From Sweltsa coloradensis (lineage: Eukaryota > Arthropoda > Insecta > Plecoptera > Chloroperlidae), in assembly GCA_024449915.1 (NCBI GenBank), contig JAMZAV010000792.1, positions 62,001 to 126,000 of the forward strand: a stretch of 64,000 nucleotides of DNA, given 5' to 3'. Below are positions 35,241 to 47,442 of the stretch, piece after piece. Both the position numbers and the translations under genes were made by a program. Below the pieces are notes generated by a model, which saw only the letters and a program-made list of their open reading frames with translations, made no database searches and was not told the DNA's origin. Position 1 is the stretch's first letter; each line of letters opens with the position of its first letter.

Positions 35241-37454
35241 AAATCAAATTATTTTAAAAGTCTTTGCTATTTGACGATTTAATTAACTGTTGATTGTAAA
35301 CGGTGGTTATAAACTTTGTGTAGTGGGTCTTAGCTTTAACTCTTTAACCAGCAATTAGTCAATGTCATCATCATTGAATTGTAAAATATATTGTCTATGT
35401 TTGTAAGTCACTTCAATCGATACACAATATTATCATAGGATATATATTATATATTTAGGCAGTTGAGGTTAAACATAATATTCAACATAGATTACTTTGT
35501 ACTGGCAGAAAAATTAATAGTGCACTTGGGAATAATTATATGTTACTATTAAAATTGGAATTTAGTGTTAATTCCATTCATAAATCAATTTCAGAATTTC
35601 GTAATGCATACATAAATAGTTAACAAAATAATAAAAAAAAGCAGACAGAATAATTTGCGAAAAAAATGTAGAAGAATTACATGGTAAAACGGTTAACTTC
35701 ATGTTACTAAAAGAAGCTGCCATATCGTAGATATGTGAGACAGTTACCAGAGTCAACTAGTGGCAGCCATGGGAATTACGAATGGAAGAAAGCACAAGAG
35801 CTTGTTGAAAGATCTATTTACGTTCTATACGCATGTACTGAATAATTCAGTTTCTTGTGCCTCTGCGGTTTTATGAAGATTGTTGCTGCTTCTGTTGTTA
35901 GTTTTACGGGCACGCCGGCTCTACAATGCTGCCACCAGTTGAATAATTTAATCTTGATTATCTCCCGCTAGATGTATAAAGCGTAATTGGGACGATTGGG
36001 AGAGCAGCAAAAACCATCAGTTTAGCGAATAATTTAATTGCAGAATAAATAGCTGTTAGCTATAATATCGTGTTTCTGTGTTGTGGTGTGGGGGATAGTT
36101 TAGATAACACAGCGGTAAATGATAATTTGATTTGAGTCTCGACATTCTGCGGGGGAGGGGGGGGGGTAAACTACCCCTTCCTACCCCCCCCCCACCACCC
36201 CCAACAGACCCGCCATGTAGCTGAATTGTTAGATGATAATGTTTTAATGTGCACATCCAGTGATAAATATTACATTAGGTAGAAGAAAAGTAGTTGAATT
36301 TGAGTATACGTCTATTGTGAATGATTGATTGTTATGATTTCCACAGAAAATTAAATATATATCCTGTATAACGTGTATCTCTAACTCATTACACTTACAA
36401 ATAAGCTATAGAGTTAAAATACAAGCTTCTTTGGTAAAAGGTAGCTGATAAGTTAAAACAATGGGTGAGAAAAGTAAACAATCCACAGCAGTAAATAGTT
36501 CGCATATAAAGCATTTGAAGACAGAAAGGGGGCGTATGAATAACGTATAATCTGGTTTTCGCCAGAAAGATCCAGCAGTTAAACAAATAGTTGAATGGCT
36601 GAACAAATAGCTGTTAGCTCGTGATCTAGTTTTGTGGGGGATTTATTTAACTTGATAACACTCAGTTATAGGGTATTTTGATTTACATCCCCAACTGCGT
36701 GAAATTTTATAATAACCACAAAACTCACCGAAAACCTTCTCAAACTAAGGATATATATTATTGATCTCATGGATGTATTGTGAATATTGTTAAACAGTTA
36801 AATTTAACTGTTTATAACGATCTTATTGCAATACATTTAAAAATATATAGTTTAATAATATGCACGATTTTGTTAAATGTTAGTTATACAAAGGCGAATA
36901 ACTTATGCATTAGTACAATACGTTTCAGCTGGTTGTTAAATACATATTAGTAACACGTTTGATGTTATTTCAATTAGCTTTTCAGCATATATTAATTACT
37001 AAGTAAGTGCACCCTCGTAACGGGCGTGTAATTCTCGCGATGAGTTGAAAAGCCACTCTCGGCCATTTCCTGTGTTTATACTTTCAGTTCGTAACTTCTT
37101 CCTATAGTTCCTGAAATAGCTTCACACAGAGTCGCGGTGAACTTGATTTCTCGGCCGACAATCCGGTGACTAGACCAGGCTGAATGACCCACATTTCCAT
37201 AGTTTCCCAGACAGACTAAGACTAAGAATACCTCGATTGTTTATTTCACTTAGCGGTGAGAAGAATTGCCCGTATAGATCGCCCATCACTCAACAAGCAC
37301 AGCTGTCACTTTCAAGTAGAACTTTCAAAGTTTTTCTGCGATCTACGTAAACACTAAAGATAATCAAAAGGAGAGAAGAAATAAAAAAAATAAAACAAGT
37401 TCATTATTTCTTATGTAATTTGGACTATGCCATGTTCTAACCACGCAGTTTCTA
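35241..37454. other. No gene seen
   Basis: Apart from the G/C hairpin at 36151, unassigned. 37020-37340 is less AT-rich and not obviously repeated here, a possible conserved non-coding element. Confidence 0.4.
36151..36202. repeat. G-tract / C-tract inverted repeat
   Basis: GGGGGAGGGGGGGGGGTAAACTACCCC is followed within 15 bases by a C-run of ten and CCACCACCCCC. The two tracts can pair as a long G:C hairpin, or each strand can form quadruplex or i-motif structures. The glycine- and proline-rich frames across it are artefacts. Confidence 0.85.
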
Positions 37455-38175
37455 TTACTAGGAAAACGCTAAAGTCCCGCCGCGTTGATGATAGCGTTTT
37501 TGTAAGTTTTTTTTTTGCGTGGGAACCTATTTCTTTGCAAGTGCTTGTGAATGCCGATTTGTGATTTTGTCGAGTTTCAATGTTCTTTTTAATGGTTAAT
37601 ATAACTCAAAAAATCAATAAACGTTTTACTCTTAATGGATTCTTTGGCTAACTTTATAACTTTTTTTTAAAGGTACTTACATCAACGCATAACCTTAATG
37701 TTCATGTAATAAACGTTGTAGCCAGCACGTTTAAGTAATGCCCAAACACGATAAATTGCTTCAGAAATCAATATTAGTAAGTACCCTTTATTTGGGTCTG
37801 TTAACTTTTTCACATTTTTTAACCACCAGGCCATTCCTATTTTTTTACCTTATGCCATTTATATGAAGCTTTGACCCCACCCGTTTGGTCCGGAGAACTC
37901 GCAATTTTCACGAAAATATCGGCACTAACAGTCAAAAAAATCGTTACCAAGTTCGCATATTCGAGAAATATTTCTGATACCAACGATGTTATTTCAAGTT
38001 CGGAGATTTCAAAGGTCCTGTCAATTTTATAAGATCGCTTATCACGTTGCCACATCGTGCACAAACAGAAAAAACAATAAACAAAATTTTTACACCTACA
38101 CAAAAAAACACCGAGCTAAATTTTTTAGGGGTCAGTGAAATATAAGTATTCTTCTTCGCTACGCTCGTACGTGAC
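37455..38175 (+). mobile_element. ACTAGGAAAACGC-family DNA element copy
   Basis: It opens ACTAGGAAAACGCTAAAGTCCCGCCGCGTTGATGATAGCG and matches 46040-46400 through GTAAGTTTTTT, TTTGCAAGTGCTT, CCTTAATGTTCATGTAATA, AACGTTGTAGCC and CGTTTGGTC.GGA. It closes near CTTCTTCGCTACGCTCGTACG, the same CGCTCG-type end seen at 29340 and 61550. No transposase was recognised, so this is a non-autonomous element. Confidence 0.65.
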
Positions 38176-38230
38176 TCCATAAGTCTGTTCTAACAACCTA
38201 AACCTTTGTAATGTTTTATACATATATATC

Positions 38231-38503
38231 ACGCACATGTTTATAAAACTATATTTTACTCCATCCCAACGTTTCGGAAAACTAGGTTTCCATTTTCTAG
38301 GGAACAAAATTCATAAAAAACAACAGCAAACACAAAAAAAAACTTATTACACTTCAAACTTAGAAACACAAAAATTACAAATCATTACAGTGACCAGAGC
38401 CTACTTCAGCATTATACTAAAACAAATCACAATGTTGCATCTTGAGTTTATCCGAAACGTTGGAAGTAAATATATTATATTATTTAAACATTCATGTGTG
38501 CCG
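38231..38503. repeat. Inverted pair with CCGAAACGTTGG boxes
   Basis: On the minus strand, TTTTCCGAAACGTTGGGATGGAGTAAAATATA (38283-38252) and on the plus strand TTATCCGAAACGTTGGAAGTAAATATA (38448-38474) are diverged copies, each followed by an AT-rich stretch and CATGTG. The minus copy has GGAAA...TTTTCC as a stem II-like hairpin before GAAACG. CTGATGA is not preserved in either. They may be decayed hammerhead-bearing retroelement ends. Confidence 0.4.
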
Positions 38504-39711
38504 ATAGTTTCAGTAAGCTATTTTCACATTAAACCATGGATCACGAAAGCTTAAACATTTTTTTAAATACACATTTTATTCGTAAGGAACCTGTCCCGAC
38601 AGCCACTTTTCAGGTTAATTAACAACTCTGTAAGAGATTTGAGGAGAGTTTAGATGTAATAATCAATCCCAAAATAGTCTTCGACAGAGGAAAACCTCCA
38701 GAAAATATTGTCGGTTGTTGCTATTAAACTAGCGACCTCATGAATTAAAATCTTTGCCGTGTGACGTGAGCTTACTTTATATAGGCTTCATTATAAATCA
38801 AAACAAGAAAGTATTCAACATAAATTAAGGGGACAAAGACCGAATTGGTCATCTGGACAGTATTGATTTGAAAAACTATAAGAAATAACGCACGAAAATT
38901 TCGAGAAATTTCACAAATAGCCAAAGCCATCAAGTCAGAAATTGTTTGATGTTAATTATAAGCATGGATTTAACAGTAATCTCATTAATAATGACATAAT
39001 ACTGAAAACGATTTTACAAACTTATTGAAGTCATTAACGTATAATATGGTTAATTTCAGTACGGTTACTCCTCCGCCTGTAGGTGCATCGTATGATGTAG
39101 TAATTATAACGTGCTGCATGCAATGCAAAATAATTGCAGTGGTATGTAATGTTATTAAACGACGTACGGACACCATATAAGGCTTCCATCAAAAGTCACA
39201 TTCCAAACTTTAAACGAGGACTTTGTCCAGTAAATGCGTTTTTAAAATAGGTAACTGATCCTTTGCAAATGAGTTTTCTCGGTGCTGTGATAATTTAGAA
39301 CGACGTTAATATAAACAGTTTAATACCTACGACACGCTACGACTTGCCATATATGTTCAAACAAGATTAATTAAAACTCCATTGATTTTATAGATAATAA
39401 TATTAATTTACAACGTCTATGTAATTTGAAGTGAATTTATTAGCTTGTTTTCGAGCTTTCAAAGCGTTTAAGAACGGAAACTTCGTAATTAGTGTTGAAA
39501 ACAGGGAAAAGTAAAAAAGGTGGGTAGTGTTTATGTGAACTAAGTCCGACATGACACCTTCCTACGTGTGTTCTCAACAACGATATCCTTGATTATACTC
39601 AAGAGGATATATTTAAAAAAAACAGAACGGGAGTCACAGAGCAGTCACACGTAAGATAAATAGTACTATTTGATCATTCCAAAATAACTGATCGTATTTT
39701 AATTGAAAAAA

Positions 39712-39802
39712 ACATGCCTTATGCGGGATTCAAACCCACGTCCTCGTAGAGCCATACTTTGGACAATCGCCCTAATCGTATGTGCCACCATGGACGGTAT
39801 GA
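39712..39802 (-). repeat. tRNA-derived SINE-like head, family S1 (reverse)
   Basis: ATGCGGGATTCAAACCCACGT (from 39721; B box GGTTTGAATCCC on the minus strand), then CTCGTAGAGCCA, CCCTAATCGTATGTGCC and GGACGGTATG. It aligns with 57150-57232, but the TTAACGTCTC tail is absent. Confidence 0.6.
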
Positions 39803-40248
39803 TACCGTAGAAAATCAAATCAAAACAAATTTGTTATCAAACCAAATTATTTTTATCAGCTCATCCAACTTTCTTGCACGGAACACTCAAAATGAAACCC
39901 TGAATAAACCACACAATCGTATTTGATGAATGTTCTAATAAAAATCGTAATAACTGCGATAAAATGATTTCTTGGCCCCATTCTTTTTTAATTATTTTTC
40001 CTTCTGTCATGTTTATGACATCGAAGGCTAAACGAAGCGACGAAGCGAGATACGATTCCCGTCACTAATAATATCCATCTCTCATCGGAGCTGTCCGCAA
40101 TGTCAGTTCTCTCTGTCGCGTGCACAGTCATCCGTGCAATTGATATGATTCAGTTCACAGAGCACCGGGGAGCAATGCCAACAGTACACCTCATTATCCG
40201 TACAATCAGATGGAGTTTGCGTTCGCGACAAGTACAATTATCTGCAGA

Positions 40249-40455
40249 GGAATTATACTTTTTTTTAAATCGCTAAATTAAAATTTTCTTAAAATTGATC
40301 ATAATAAAACCCCACAGAAATTATACTTTTTTAAATTAGCTAAATTTTACATTTTCTTAAAATTGATCATAATAAAATCACACAGAAATTATACTTTTTT
40401 AAATTAACTAAATTTTCATTTCCCCATCAAAAGTGATTAAAACAAAACCCCACAC
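40249..40455. repeat. 68-bp AT-rich tandem repeat, three copies
   Basis: Units begin at about 40249, 40317 and 40385 with GAAATTATACTTTTTTAAAT and contain CTAAATTTT..TTTTCTTAAAATTGATCATAATAAAA and CCCACA. The third is the most diverged and ends near ACCCCACACACTGC. Confidence 0.9.
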
Positions 40456-40528
40456 ACTGCTACGGTACACACAATCGAAGCATCATTGCGTTATTATTCA
40501 TCGTTTCCTCCGGCGTTCAGGTCTCTTT

Positions 40529-40612
40529 GTTGGTGGAGGTGCCAGGTTTACAGATATTTCCCCTCTGTGAGAAGCATTCTCTGTTCCCGGACTTCGGGGT
40601 CACAAACATCCA
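40529..40612 (+). repeat. GGTGGAGGYGCCGGGT-family repeat fragment
   Basis: GTTGGTGGAGGTGCCAGGTTTAC leads into a CCCCTCTGTGAG..CTTCGGGGTCACAAACATCC stretch resembling the 18.4-kb copy. The small open frame crossing it is not a gene. Confidence 0.6.
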
Positions 40613-40911
40613 TGTTGAAAAGCATTGTCAACCAAAAACCCAAATCAATCGGATGTGACGTTAGTTTTAGCGTCGGTTGTGTCACTCAGAAAGACAACAT
40701 AATAGACTTCTAGACAAAGATAAGAGTGAATTCACTGTTACAACTTTAAGCCTTGAATACACACATTTCACTACGATACCACATAATATCTTTCGGAATT
40801 AATGACACGCATACCTTTAGCTAGCCTATTAACTATTGAAGCGAAAATAAAATAAACATATGCGATGAATTTATTTACTATACTAATACTGGAGTGTATA
40901 AGGTTGTAGAT

Positions 40912-40925
40912 GGGGGGGGGGGGGG
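40912..40925. repeat. Poly-G tract (14)
   Basis: Fourteen G followed by AGGGTGTGG. Confidence 0.9.
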
Positions 40926-41743
40926 AGGGTGTGGCATCGACAATGACTATACATTTCTTATGCAAAACGCCCTGGCTCCAAATATCCAGAAGAAAATATA
41001 ATTTTATTTTACTATTATTGTTCTCTCAGTCTAGTTTATGTAAACAACGTTCGCTGTGAGGACGCGAAGGACATTAATGAAGACAACAGTAAACACTTCC
41101 TGTCTGTTAAAACCCGCCTAATTCTCCACGTCTAGGCTTATGCACAACACGTTCCCAAGTAGGCTACCGTTCAAGTTATAGACACTAACTTCTGTCTCGC
41201 CTGCATAATTTATTTAATTGTGTTCAATAAACTCGCATTTTGTATTTAAATGTGAAGCGAGTTCCTTGATGAGTAATTGCACAACTCTTCCACGACGTCT
41301 TACCCTCTTACATTTCCTGGGCACATTACCTAGATGACACATTTTAAGAGACACACCCCTTCACCCTCTGGTATCACATTACAACCTTAGTTAAGTATGA
41401 GGGGAATGACCGAGAGCGTTTATAATTCTTAAAGCTCAAATCTTGACCAGGGAAATGTTGGGAAAGGCGAAGAACACTTTGAAAATTTCATTTTAATTAT
41501 ACTGAGAGTTTTACTTATTTTTTTCAATAACGCTGTTCGCTAATTCCAAAATTATGTTTACTTATAAATAATTCAGTATTAAATCAAGCCAATTCATATT
41601 TACCAAACAATGACTGAAACAAAATACATAAAACACCATGACTTTAATTTTAAACGACCGAGCCAACACTTTCGGCGCCGATGCCATCAACGAGCGAACA
41701 ATTCTCGTTGATTGCTTCGGGGCCTACAGGATTGGCTTGGTCG

Positions 41744-41822
41744 CTTCAGTTATATGGCTGAGTGGGTATAGACTCTAAATATGAATTTATTTTTATTTAT
41801 ATATTTATTTATTTATTTAAAT
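41744..41822 (+). repeat. Hairpin-tailed dispersed repeat end with (TTTA)n tail
   Basis: CTTCAGTTATATGGCTGAGTGGGTATAGACTCTAAATATGAATTTATTT is followed by a TTTA-rich tail ending at about 41820. It is the clearest example of the family 3' end. Upstream (41680-41744) a less AT-rich stretch is probably part of the same copy. Confidence 0.6.
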
Positions 41823-43225
41823 AAGCATAGGTGATTTGCTGCGTAGTTTCGCGGAACAGCGCAGCAGTCAAGTGGCTACTGATGTTGGTTCTCTTACAAC
41901 ACTATAAACTCAATGCTCCTGGCGTTGAAAAGCGCCTCTGAGCGGCGACTTGTGACCTCGAATGTCGTGAAGTATCGTAAACGTCAGAGAATCCTGTGAA
42001 CCGCCGAGAAAACGACCCAAGGGAGGAACATTTCGCTGCCTATCCAACCTTAACCCGTCTCAAACCCGCCTCATATAACCTGAGCTACAAATCGCAAGAA
42101 ATTTAATTTCCATAGACATGTGGAGATTGCCGACGTGGATCCCCCCTCTCGTAAGTCATGAGGGGGGTGGGGCTACCTTTACTAGAGCTTCAACGAATTA
42201 ATGAACGATTATCTTTTGGATAGTATATAACAATCAACCAAGACAAATTTATTTCTAGCACACAAAACTTAAAGGAATCAATGTATAGTTGTGGTGATTT
42301 CAAAGTTTCTGGTTGGTAGTTAACATTGAAATAAGTTAGTAGAAGAAATTCACATTACTTCATGGAAGGGTATTTGTATAGTTTTTTTTGTATTATGCTC
42401 GATTGTTTATTTTAGCATAAATTTATATGCATGCACTTTAAGCAAGAAATTTGACAACAAACTAGTATAAAAACACAAATGCAGAATATAAATTATATTT
42501 TAAACATACAATGAAACAATATAGATAATACAAAGAAAACTTAAGTTTCTATAGCTCAAAATTAATTGTGAGATGGCGAATTAATGATAAAATGGAATAA
42601 AAAGTTATTTGATAGAAAGTCAATTTTGTTCTCGTTGGTAAAACATCGTATTTTAAGGAAAGGAAATAAAAAGAATTGTTCTCGGCTATTTCTTGGTTAT
42701 TTTCTTACATTTGTGACAGAAGTTCGCTAATAAAGAAATAAGAAAAGTGAAACAATAACATAGTAAAGAAATACTGATCCAAGTTTTCCCTTTGATAAAA
42801 ATAACGCAAACCATGATGGCTTGACACATTCTCAATAGCTTCTTGTATCTTGGAATATTGTTCTGTCGAAAATGTTATCAAAATGGATTCATGAGAATCT
42901 CAAAACACCAGATTCCCATATTTACAAATTTCTAACACGTTGATATATTATTTCAAACATGATTTAATTCTTCCGCGATGGATGCATTATGAAGACAAGG
43001 TTCGTATTCATAAGGATCCCTCTACATGCGTGTGTTACAGTAATCGTGATCCCGTCTCATTTATCTTAGCTGCTCGTTTTTACTATCATAACTATATAAA
43101 TAAAAACTTTAAAAACAAAAACCGTGCCTTTTTTCTGAGCAATAAAAAACAATGTCGTGTCATAAATATAAACAGAGACAGAAGAATCAGTTTGAAGATA
43201 TCGCCGCTTTGCACCAAACTACGCT

Positions 43226-43248
43226 GGGGGGGGGGGGGGGGAGGGGGG
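43226..43248. repeat. Poly-G tract (16 + 6)
   Basis: Sixteen G, one A, six G. It is one of about ten long G/C homopolymers in this AT-rich window. Confidence 0.9.
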
Positions 43249-43379
43249 TGTAAAGTCTATCTCTTTATAAGACAAAACAAATGATTTTATGCATAATATG
43301 AATAGAAGGTTTTACAAATGTTAATCGGTAAGTCCTAGCAACGAAGCAAATAATAAATTCTAAGGTTGATCCGTATATG

Positions 43380-43625
43380 CCTAGTTGATCTGGCGTCGCC
43401 CGCAGGCGGATCGTACCCAACGAGTGTGGAAGGACTACTTCTCGGTGTTGCCTGTTTCAAATCTCAATCCCTATGGTTGGCTATTTCTCCCTCGCAGATG
43501 GCGTCTTTGCCGAAAGAGCCCGCTTGACCCGCTTCGAATTATAGTCCCCACTCCACACTGAAAATAAGCTGTGTGGATGAATGGGTAGACACCAAAATTA
43601 ATGCGAATTTATTTTGTATTTAGCT
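43380..43625 (+). repeat. Dispersed repeat copy with hairpin-tailed end
   Basis: A GC-richer stretch from about 43380 ends in AGTCCCCACTCCACACTGAAAATAAGCTGTGTGGATGAATGGGTAGAC, then ACCAAAATTAATGCGAATTTATTTT. The pairing here is CCACAC/GTGTGG instead of the usual CCCACT/AGTGGG, a shifted version of the same terminal hairpin. Confidence 0.55.
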
Positions 43626-43946
43626 TTTATTTGGTGTTACTATTATTACATAGGTTAAAAGTCGCGTATCGCAACATAATTATGTTGTCAATATTATATT
43701 ATATATGTTTTATTACATATGCATGTTGAAATAACACTCCGAGAAATAAAAAATAATGAACTTCTTTGACGGAAGTTTTTCAATGGAAGTTCTGTCAGTT
43801 TGTTCTTTAACAGTATAATGACACCAAAAAGTGTAGTATAACGTATATTTCTTAAAAATTATCAAGAACAAACACAAAAGAACTTTGTTTAGCCACGCAC
43901 TGAAATCACAGGTAATATTTTGTCTTACCTATACCCTGACCCCCAA

Positions 43947-43963
43947 CCCCCCCCCCCCCCCCC
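43947..43963. repeat. Poly-C tract (17)
   Basis: Seventeen C after TGACCCCCAA, about 700 bases from an opposite poly-G tract at 43226. Confidence 0.9.
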
Positions 43964-45733
43964 ACAATAGATGAGTTTACTGAAATCAGTTTCTGCAAAT
44001 AATGCATTACAATTATTATGGCCTTTTGGAAATCACCTTTGTCTTCGATCTAGGAAGTATCCAGTCTAAGCAGAAGCAAACATGCAAATGTATTTTTAAT
44101 ATTCTAACGGAGACAAGTATTAGTTCCCGTAAATGGAAGACAAATCGGAAATTAATTTACTTTGAAATAAACAAACGAACAACGACCGGATATTGGGTCA
44201 GAATCAACCTCCTTGTCTTGACATAATTCGATAGCTCGCGAAGTATTCGTGCGCGCAATCTCTGATCTGCTATTGACACGCGACGCTAGACTGTCCCGTA
44301 TAACAACATGAGAGTTCATTGTATCCTACTCACTTTTTACAAACTTCGGTATTTGAGCGAAGGAAAGTGAAACGCCACTAGGCACATTGAACTTGAATTT
44401 ATTTACAGGTAAAAAGTTTGCGATTTAATAATATCGTCGCTCGCTTGACATGTAGGGTGAAATATTTTCCCACCGCACTTAGAAGTTTTAGCCTCGGGAG
44501 TTGAGTTGTTACACGGCAGGTGCTAAGATATAACATTACGCTGTTGTATTGCAGACGTTCAATAAGTATGTATCGAAGGTTATAGTTTTGAACTATAAAT
44601 ATAGAAATATGCCTAAGGTTTGTTGATAGTAATTGGTACCGTATAGGCTAGTACAAAGCAAACTCAAACGTTTACATTAAATAAATATGATCCATCCATC
44701 ATGACAATTATTTAAGAGCTATACATGTAATTTATGTTATTCACAATTTAAGTGAATATTCTTCAAAATAATATTTAGGAAACTTGAATTTTTATTATTT
44801 GTTCCGTTTACTCAGAAGATTACTGTCACATAAATACAGCGGGAGTTCATCGCAAACAATGCACAATATACTGGCCTTAGGAAGAACAAGTGTTTTTTTT
44901 TGCGTAAGAAACATAGTAGTATTTAAATTTTAAATTTAGGGGATCGACAATTTGTGTGTCGGATAATAATGTTCACAAGTTCTGACGTTAATAAAAAGAA
45001 AGCATTTCAATGTAATATATTTTTGTATAAATTATTCTTGTATTTTTAAAGTTCCCTTTTCGCCCTACAAAATACATGAGTCATAAATTAAATATCAATG
45101 CTTTAACGTTTAAAAGGACTTTTACCAAGTATTATTTGAAAATGATAAGCACACTATTTTGCGGTTGTTCCACATAACAAACAAAGCAGGTTTCTGTCAA
45201 GGTTACCCATCTCAAGGTAGCACGGTCGAGGCGCCCATACATCACTGGTTATTCCTGGCTTGATGGGCCCCCGCCCCCCCCCTCTCTCTCCTTACACTTT
45301 CAACAATAACTTGATTACACCGCATGTTGTCAACATTTCAACAACCTCGGCTTATATTAGTAACTAGAGGGAGATTGAGCCGAGAGAAATTAGTTGACTT
45401 AACTTCTTGGCACGATACCCGGCCTTACTATTAATACCAAAAATCACGTAATGACGTTAAGATAATTAGATTTTAGTAGGCCTACACTATAATAAATTCA
45501 CACTTATTATTTCGTCGTCAACGGGTTTAAGTCTAGAACGCCAGAGAGTAATAATAATCTAGTCAAGTTAATTTCTGAGAGATTCTTTTCTTGAGCACCC
45601 GCAACACAGATTGAAGTATTTCGTTTTAAGCTTTCGGGCGTAAAAGATTATGACTTGGTAAAATTTAACTTATTCACCATTTGTTTCACGGATTAAACGA
45701 GGGAGCCATTCGTTGTCGTTTTGAAGCAAACTG

Positions 45734-45985
45734 TTGAATAATTCAGGAGGTGTAATGATCAATGCGATGTGGAGGACATGGAAATGTTACAAACATCTTC
45801 TCCCTGAGCGAGCCTTGTGCTGCATGCGCTCTGCTAAGGAAGGAGATGAAATATACAGCTGTATACGACTACGTATCATTTGTATCGCAAAGCCAATAAG
45901 CACAGGTGTGGAATGTCCAAGAGATCAACAGGTCGATGAAGAAGAACATGGAAATAAAATAATACGATTCTTTGCAGAGTTTTGA
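45734..45985 (+). CDS. Unrecognised small open frame in the duplicated block
   Basis: An 83-residue frame (MNNSGG...FFAEF) with an ATG start and no recognised domain, rich in Cys and charged residues. Its copy at 48722-48960 is interrupted by a short insertion (CTGTGCTGTA instead of CTGTA), so the frame is not preserved. No splice signals or polyadenylation signal place it in a gene. It is most likely fortuitous. Confidence 0.1.
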   Translation: MNNSGGVMINAMWRTWKCYKHLLPERALCCMRSAKEGDEIYSCIRLRIICIAKPISTGVECPRDQQVDEEEHGNKIIRFFAEF

Positions 45986-46023
45986 ATCTCGTTGTTGGTG
46001 GATGTGCCGAGTATCTATATACT

Positions 46024-46400
46024 ACGCCGCTTCGTGAACGCTTTTTTTAGTCGCGTTGATGGATGAGCTTTTTTGTAAGTTTTTAGTTTGCGTTGGACCA
46101 CTTTTCCTTTGCAAGTGCTTCTTGAATGCATTGTAGGTGATTGTTGTCAAGTTTCTATTGTTACTTGTTAATTGTTATTATAAACCTAAAAAACTCATAA
46201 TAAAACCTTTATTCTATGGATTCTAGAAAACTTTTTCAACTATTTCTTTCAAAAGGTTTTACATCACCATTACCTTAATGAACATGTAAAATATGAACGT
46301 TGTAGCCCCAACTGTTTGGTCAGAATCGGCCCAAATGTTACGAAAATATGACAGGCCACTAAAACATTACCAACCAATCAGGGTATCGGATTTCTTACAA
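46024..46400 (+). repeat. ACTAGGAAAACGC-family element body
   Basis: CGCCGCTTCGTGAACGC..TAGTCGCGTTGATGGATGAGC followed by GTAAGTTTTTAGTTTGCGT, TTTGCAAGTGCTT, ACCTTAATGAACATGTAA, AACGTTGTAGCC and TGTTTGGTC.GAA aligns with 37485-37965 and, in duplicate, 49018-49375. The extreme left end is replaced by other sequence. Confidence 0.65.
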
Positions 46401-46819
46401 CAAAAACAGTTTCTTGAGACTAAACCAAAGTTGTGGGAACTGGGTCTTAAGACCCAAGAATAATAATAATAAAAAGAATTTCCATTTCGCAGTAGAATTC
46501 TACTTAATTATTTCCCTAGTAAGAAAAGGGAAATAAACTACAATAAAACATAAGAGGACTACAAAATTTCAGTGAAAGATAAAACAGAGCAAAGAATACA
46601 GTGAACAACACAACAACAATTTTAGCATTGAGCCTATAGTGTGGTTAAAGTCCAAATATGTTTGTAGGGTAGTACATTCGCGTCTTAGCGTGAGGCTTTG
46701 AACAGCGCGACCATATTTGCGTACGTCATTGGTCAGGACAAGACGACAATGCACTATCCTACTAACGAAGTATAGTTAGTTAGTTGTAATTATTTGGACA
46801 TAACAATGTTCTTATAATA

Positions 46820-47104
46820 ACTAGGGAAACGCCAAAGTCGTTGTTAAACGAGTGAGTGAGCCATGTGTTGAGTACCCGATTACATTACTTTTCTTCCCCC
46901 TACCTTAGGCATACCTAGCCTATCATAGGCTAGAGAGGCGCATTATGACTTTATAGTTGACGCGCCCGTCCCCGTATGCCAACTAAACTTAAAAAAAACT
47001 ATTATTTATACGAATATAATTATCAAACTTAAATGCAAATGTTCCCGGGTACTCACCACATGACTCGCTCACTCGTCTAACTACGACTTTGGCGTTTCCC
47101 TAGT
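46820..47104. mobile_element. MITE with long terminal inverted repeats
   Basis: ACTAGGGAAACGCCAAAGTCGT (from 46820) and its reverse complement (ending 47104) begin inverted repeats of about 55 bases, extending through ACGAGTGAG.GAG.CATGTG.TGAGTACCCG with few mismatches. CTAG at both ends may be a target duplication or part of the termini. The 285-base length and lack of coding suggest a non-autonomous DNA transposon. An internal hairpin TAGCCTAtcaTAGGCTA is present. Related termini occur in the ACTAGGAAAACGC family. Confidence 0.8.
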
Positions 47105-47220
47105 CTAGTTGGCTAAGGCGCCCTTGTAGCCGAAATGTGAAAGAAGTGGGTTCAATCCCCTGGTCGGGAAAGATTTTGTAATTTCTAGATTGTATTTAAA
47201 AAATAATTAAACATGTTTTG
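47096..47220 (+). repeat. tRNA-derived SINE-like unit adjoining the MITE, copy 1
   Basis: TTTCCC (47096 on) can pair with GGGAAA (about 47167). Between them lie CTAGTTGGCTAAGGCGC (A-box-like) and GTGGGTTCAATCCCC (T-arm, B box GGTTCAATCCC). An AT-rich tail with AGATTTTGTAATTTCTAG follows. The cloverleaf is imperfect, so a functional tRNA is unlikely. Confidence 0.6.
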
Positions 47221-47442
47221 AAATGCATATAACGCAGTGTAGTCCATCATCTGTGGCAATAGGGCCTACTATGGTAAACATAGCCAGTACGAAATACGTG
47301 AAATATTGCAAGGTTTACTCAATCTACGAGCGGAATTCTGGGGTACCTTGACGTGCAACATTCGATAGACCTTGCATGGGCACGGCATTTCACGGCCAGG
47401 CGAATAACAAACAAAAAATATCTTTTCAAAATCTAAAACATT

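Larger units (their letters stand above)
45022..46819. repeat. Duplicated 1.8-kb block, copy A
   Basis: Nearly collinear with 47970-49812, with high identity and many one- to few-base indels. Shared landmarks are TTATTCTTGTATTTTTAAA, GTCAAGGTTACCCATCTCAAGGT, AGTAGGCCTACACTATAATAAATTCAC, GTTGTTGGTGGATGTGCCGAGTATC and ATTTGGACATAACAATGTTCTTATAATA. The block ends exactly where the MITE begins. Confidence 0.9.

Noticed and set aside
47096..47175. Functional tRNA gene
   Set aside because: A- and B-box-like elements and a partial acceptor stem exist, but the anticodon arm does not fold and the unit is repeated with an AT tail, as in SINEs.
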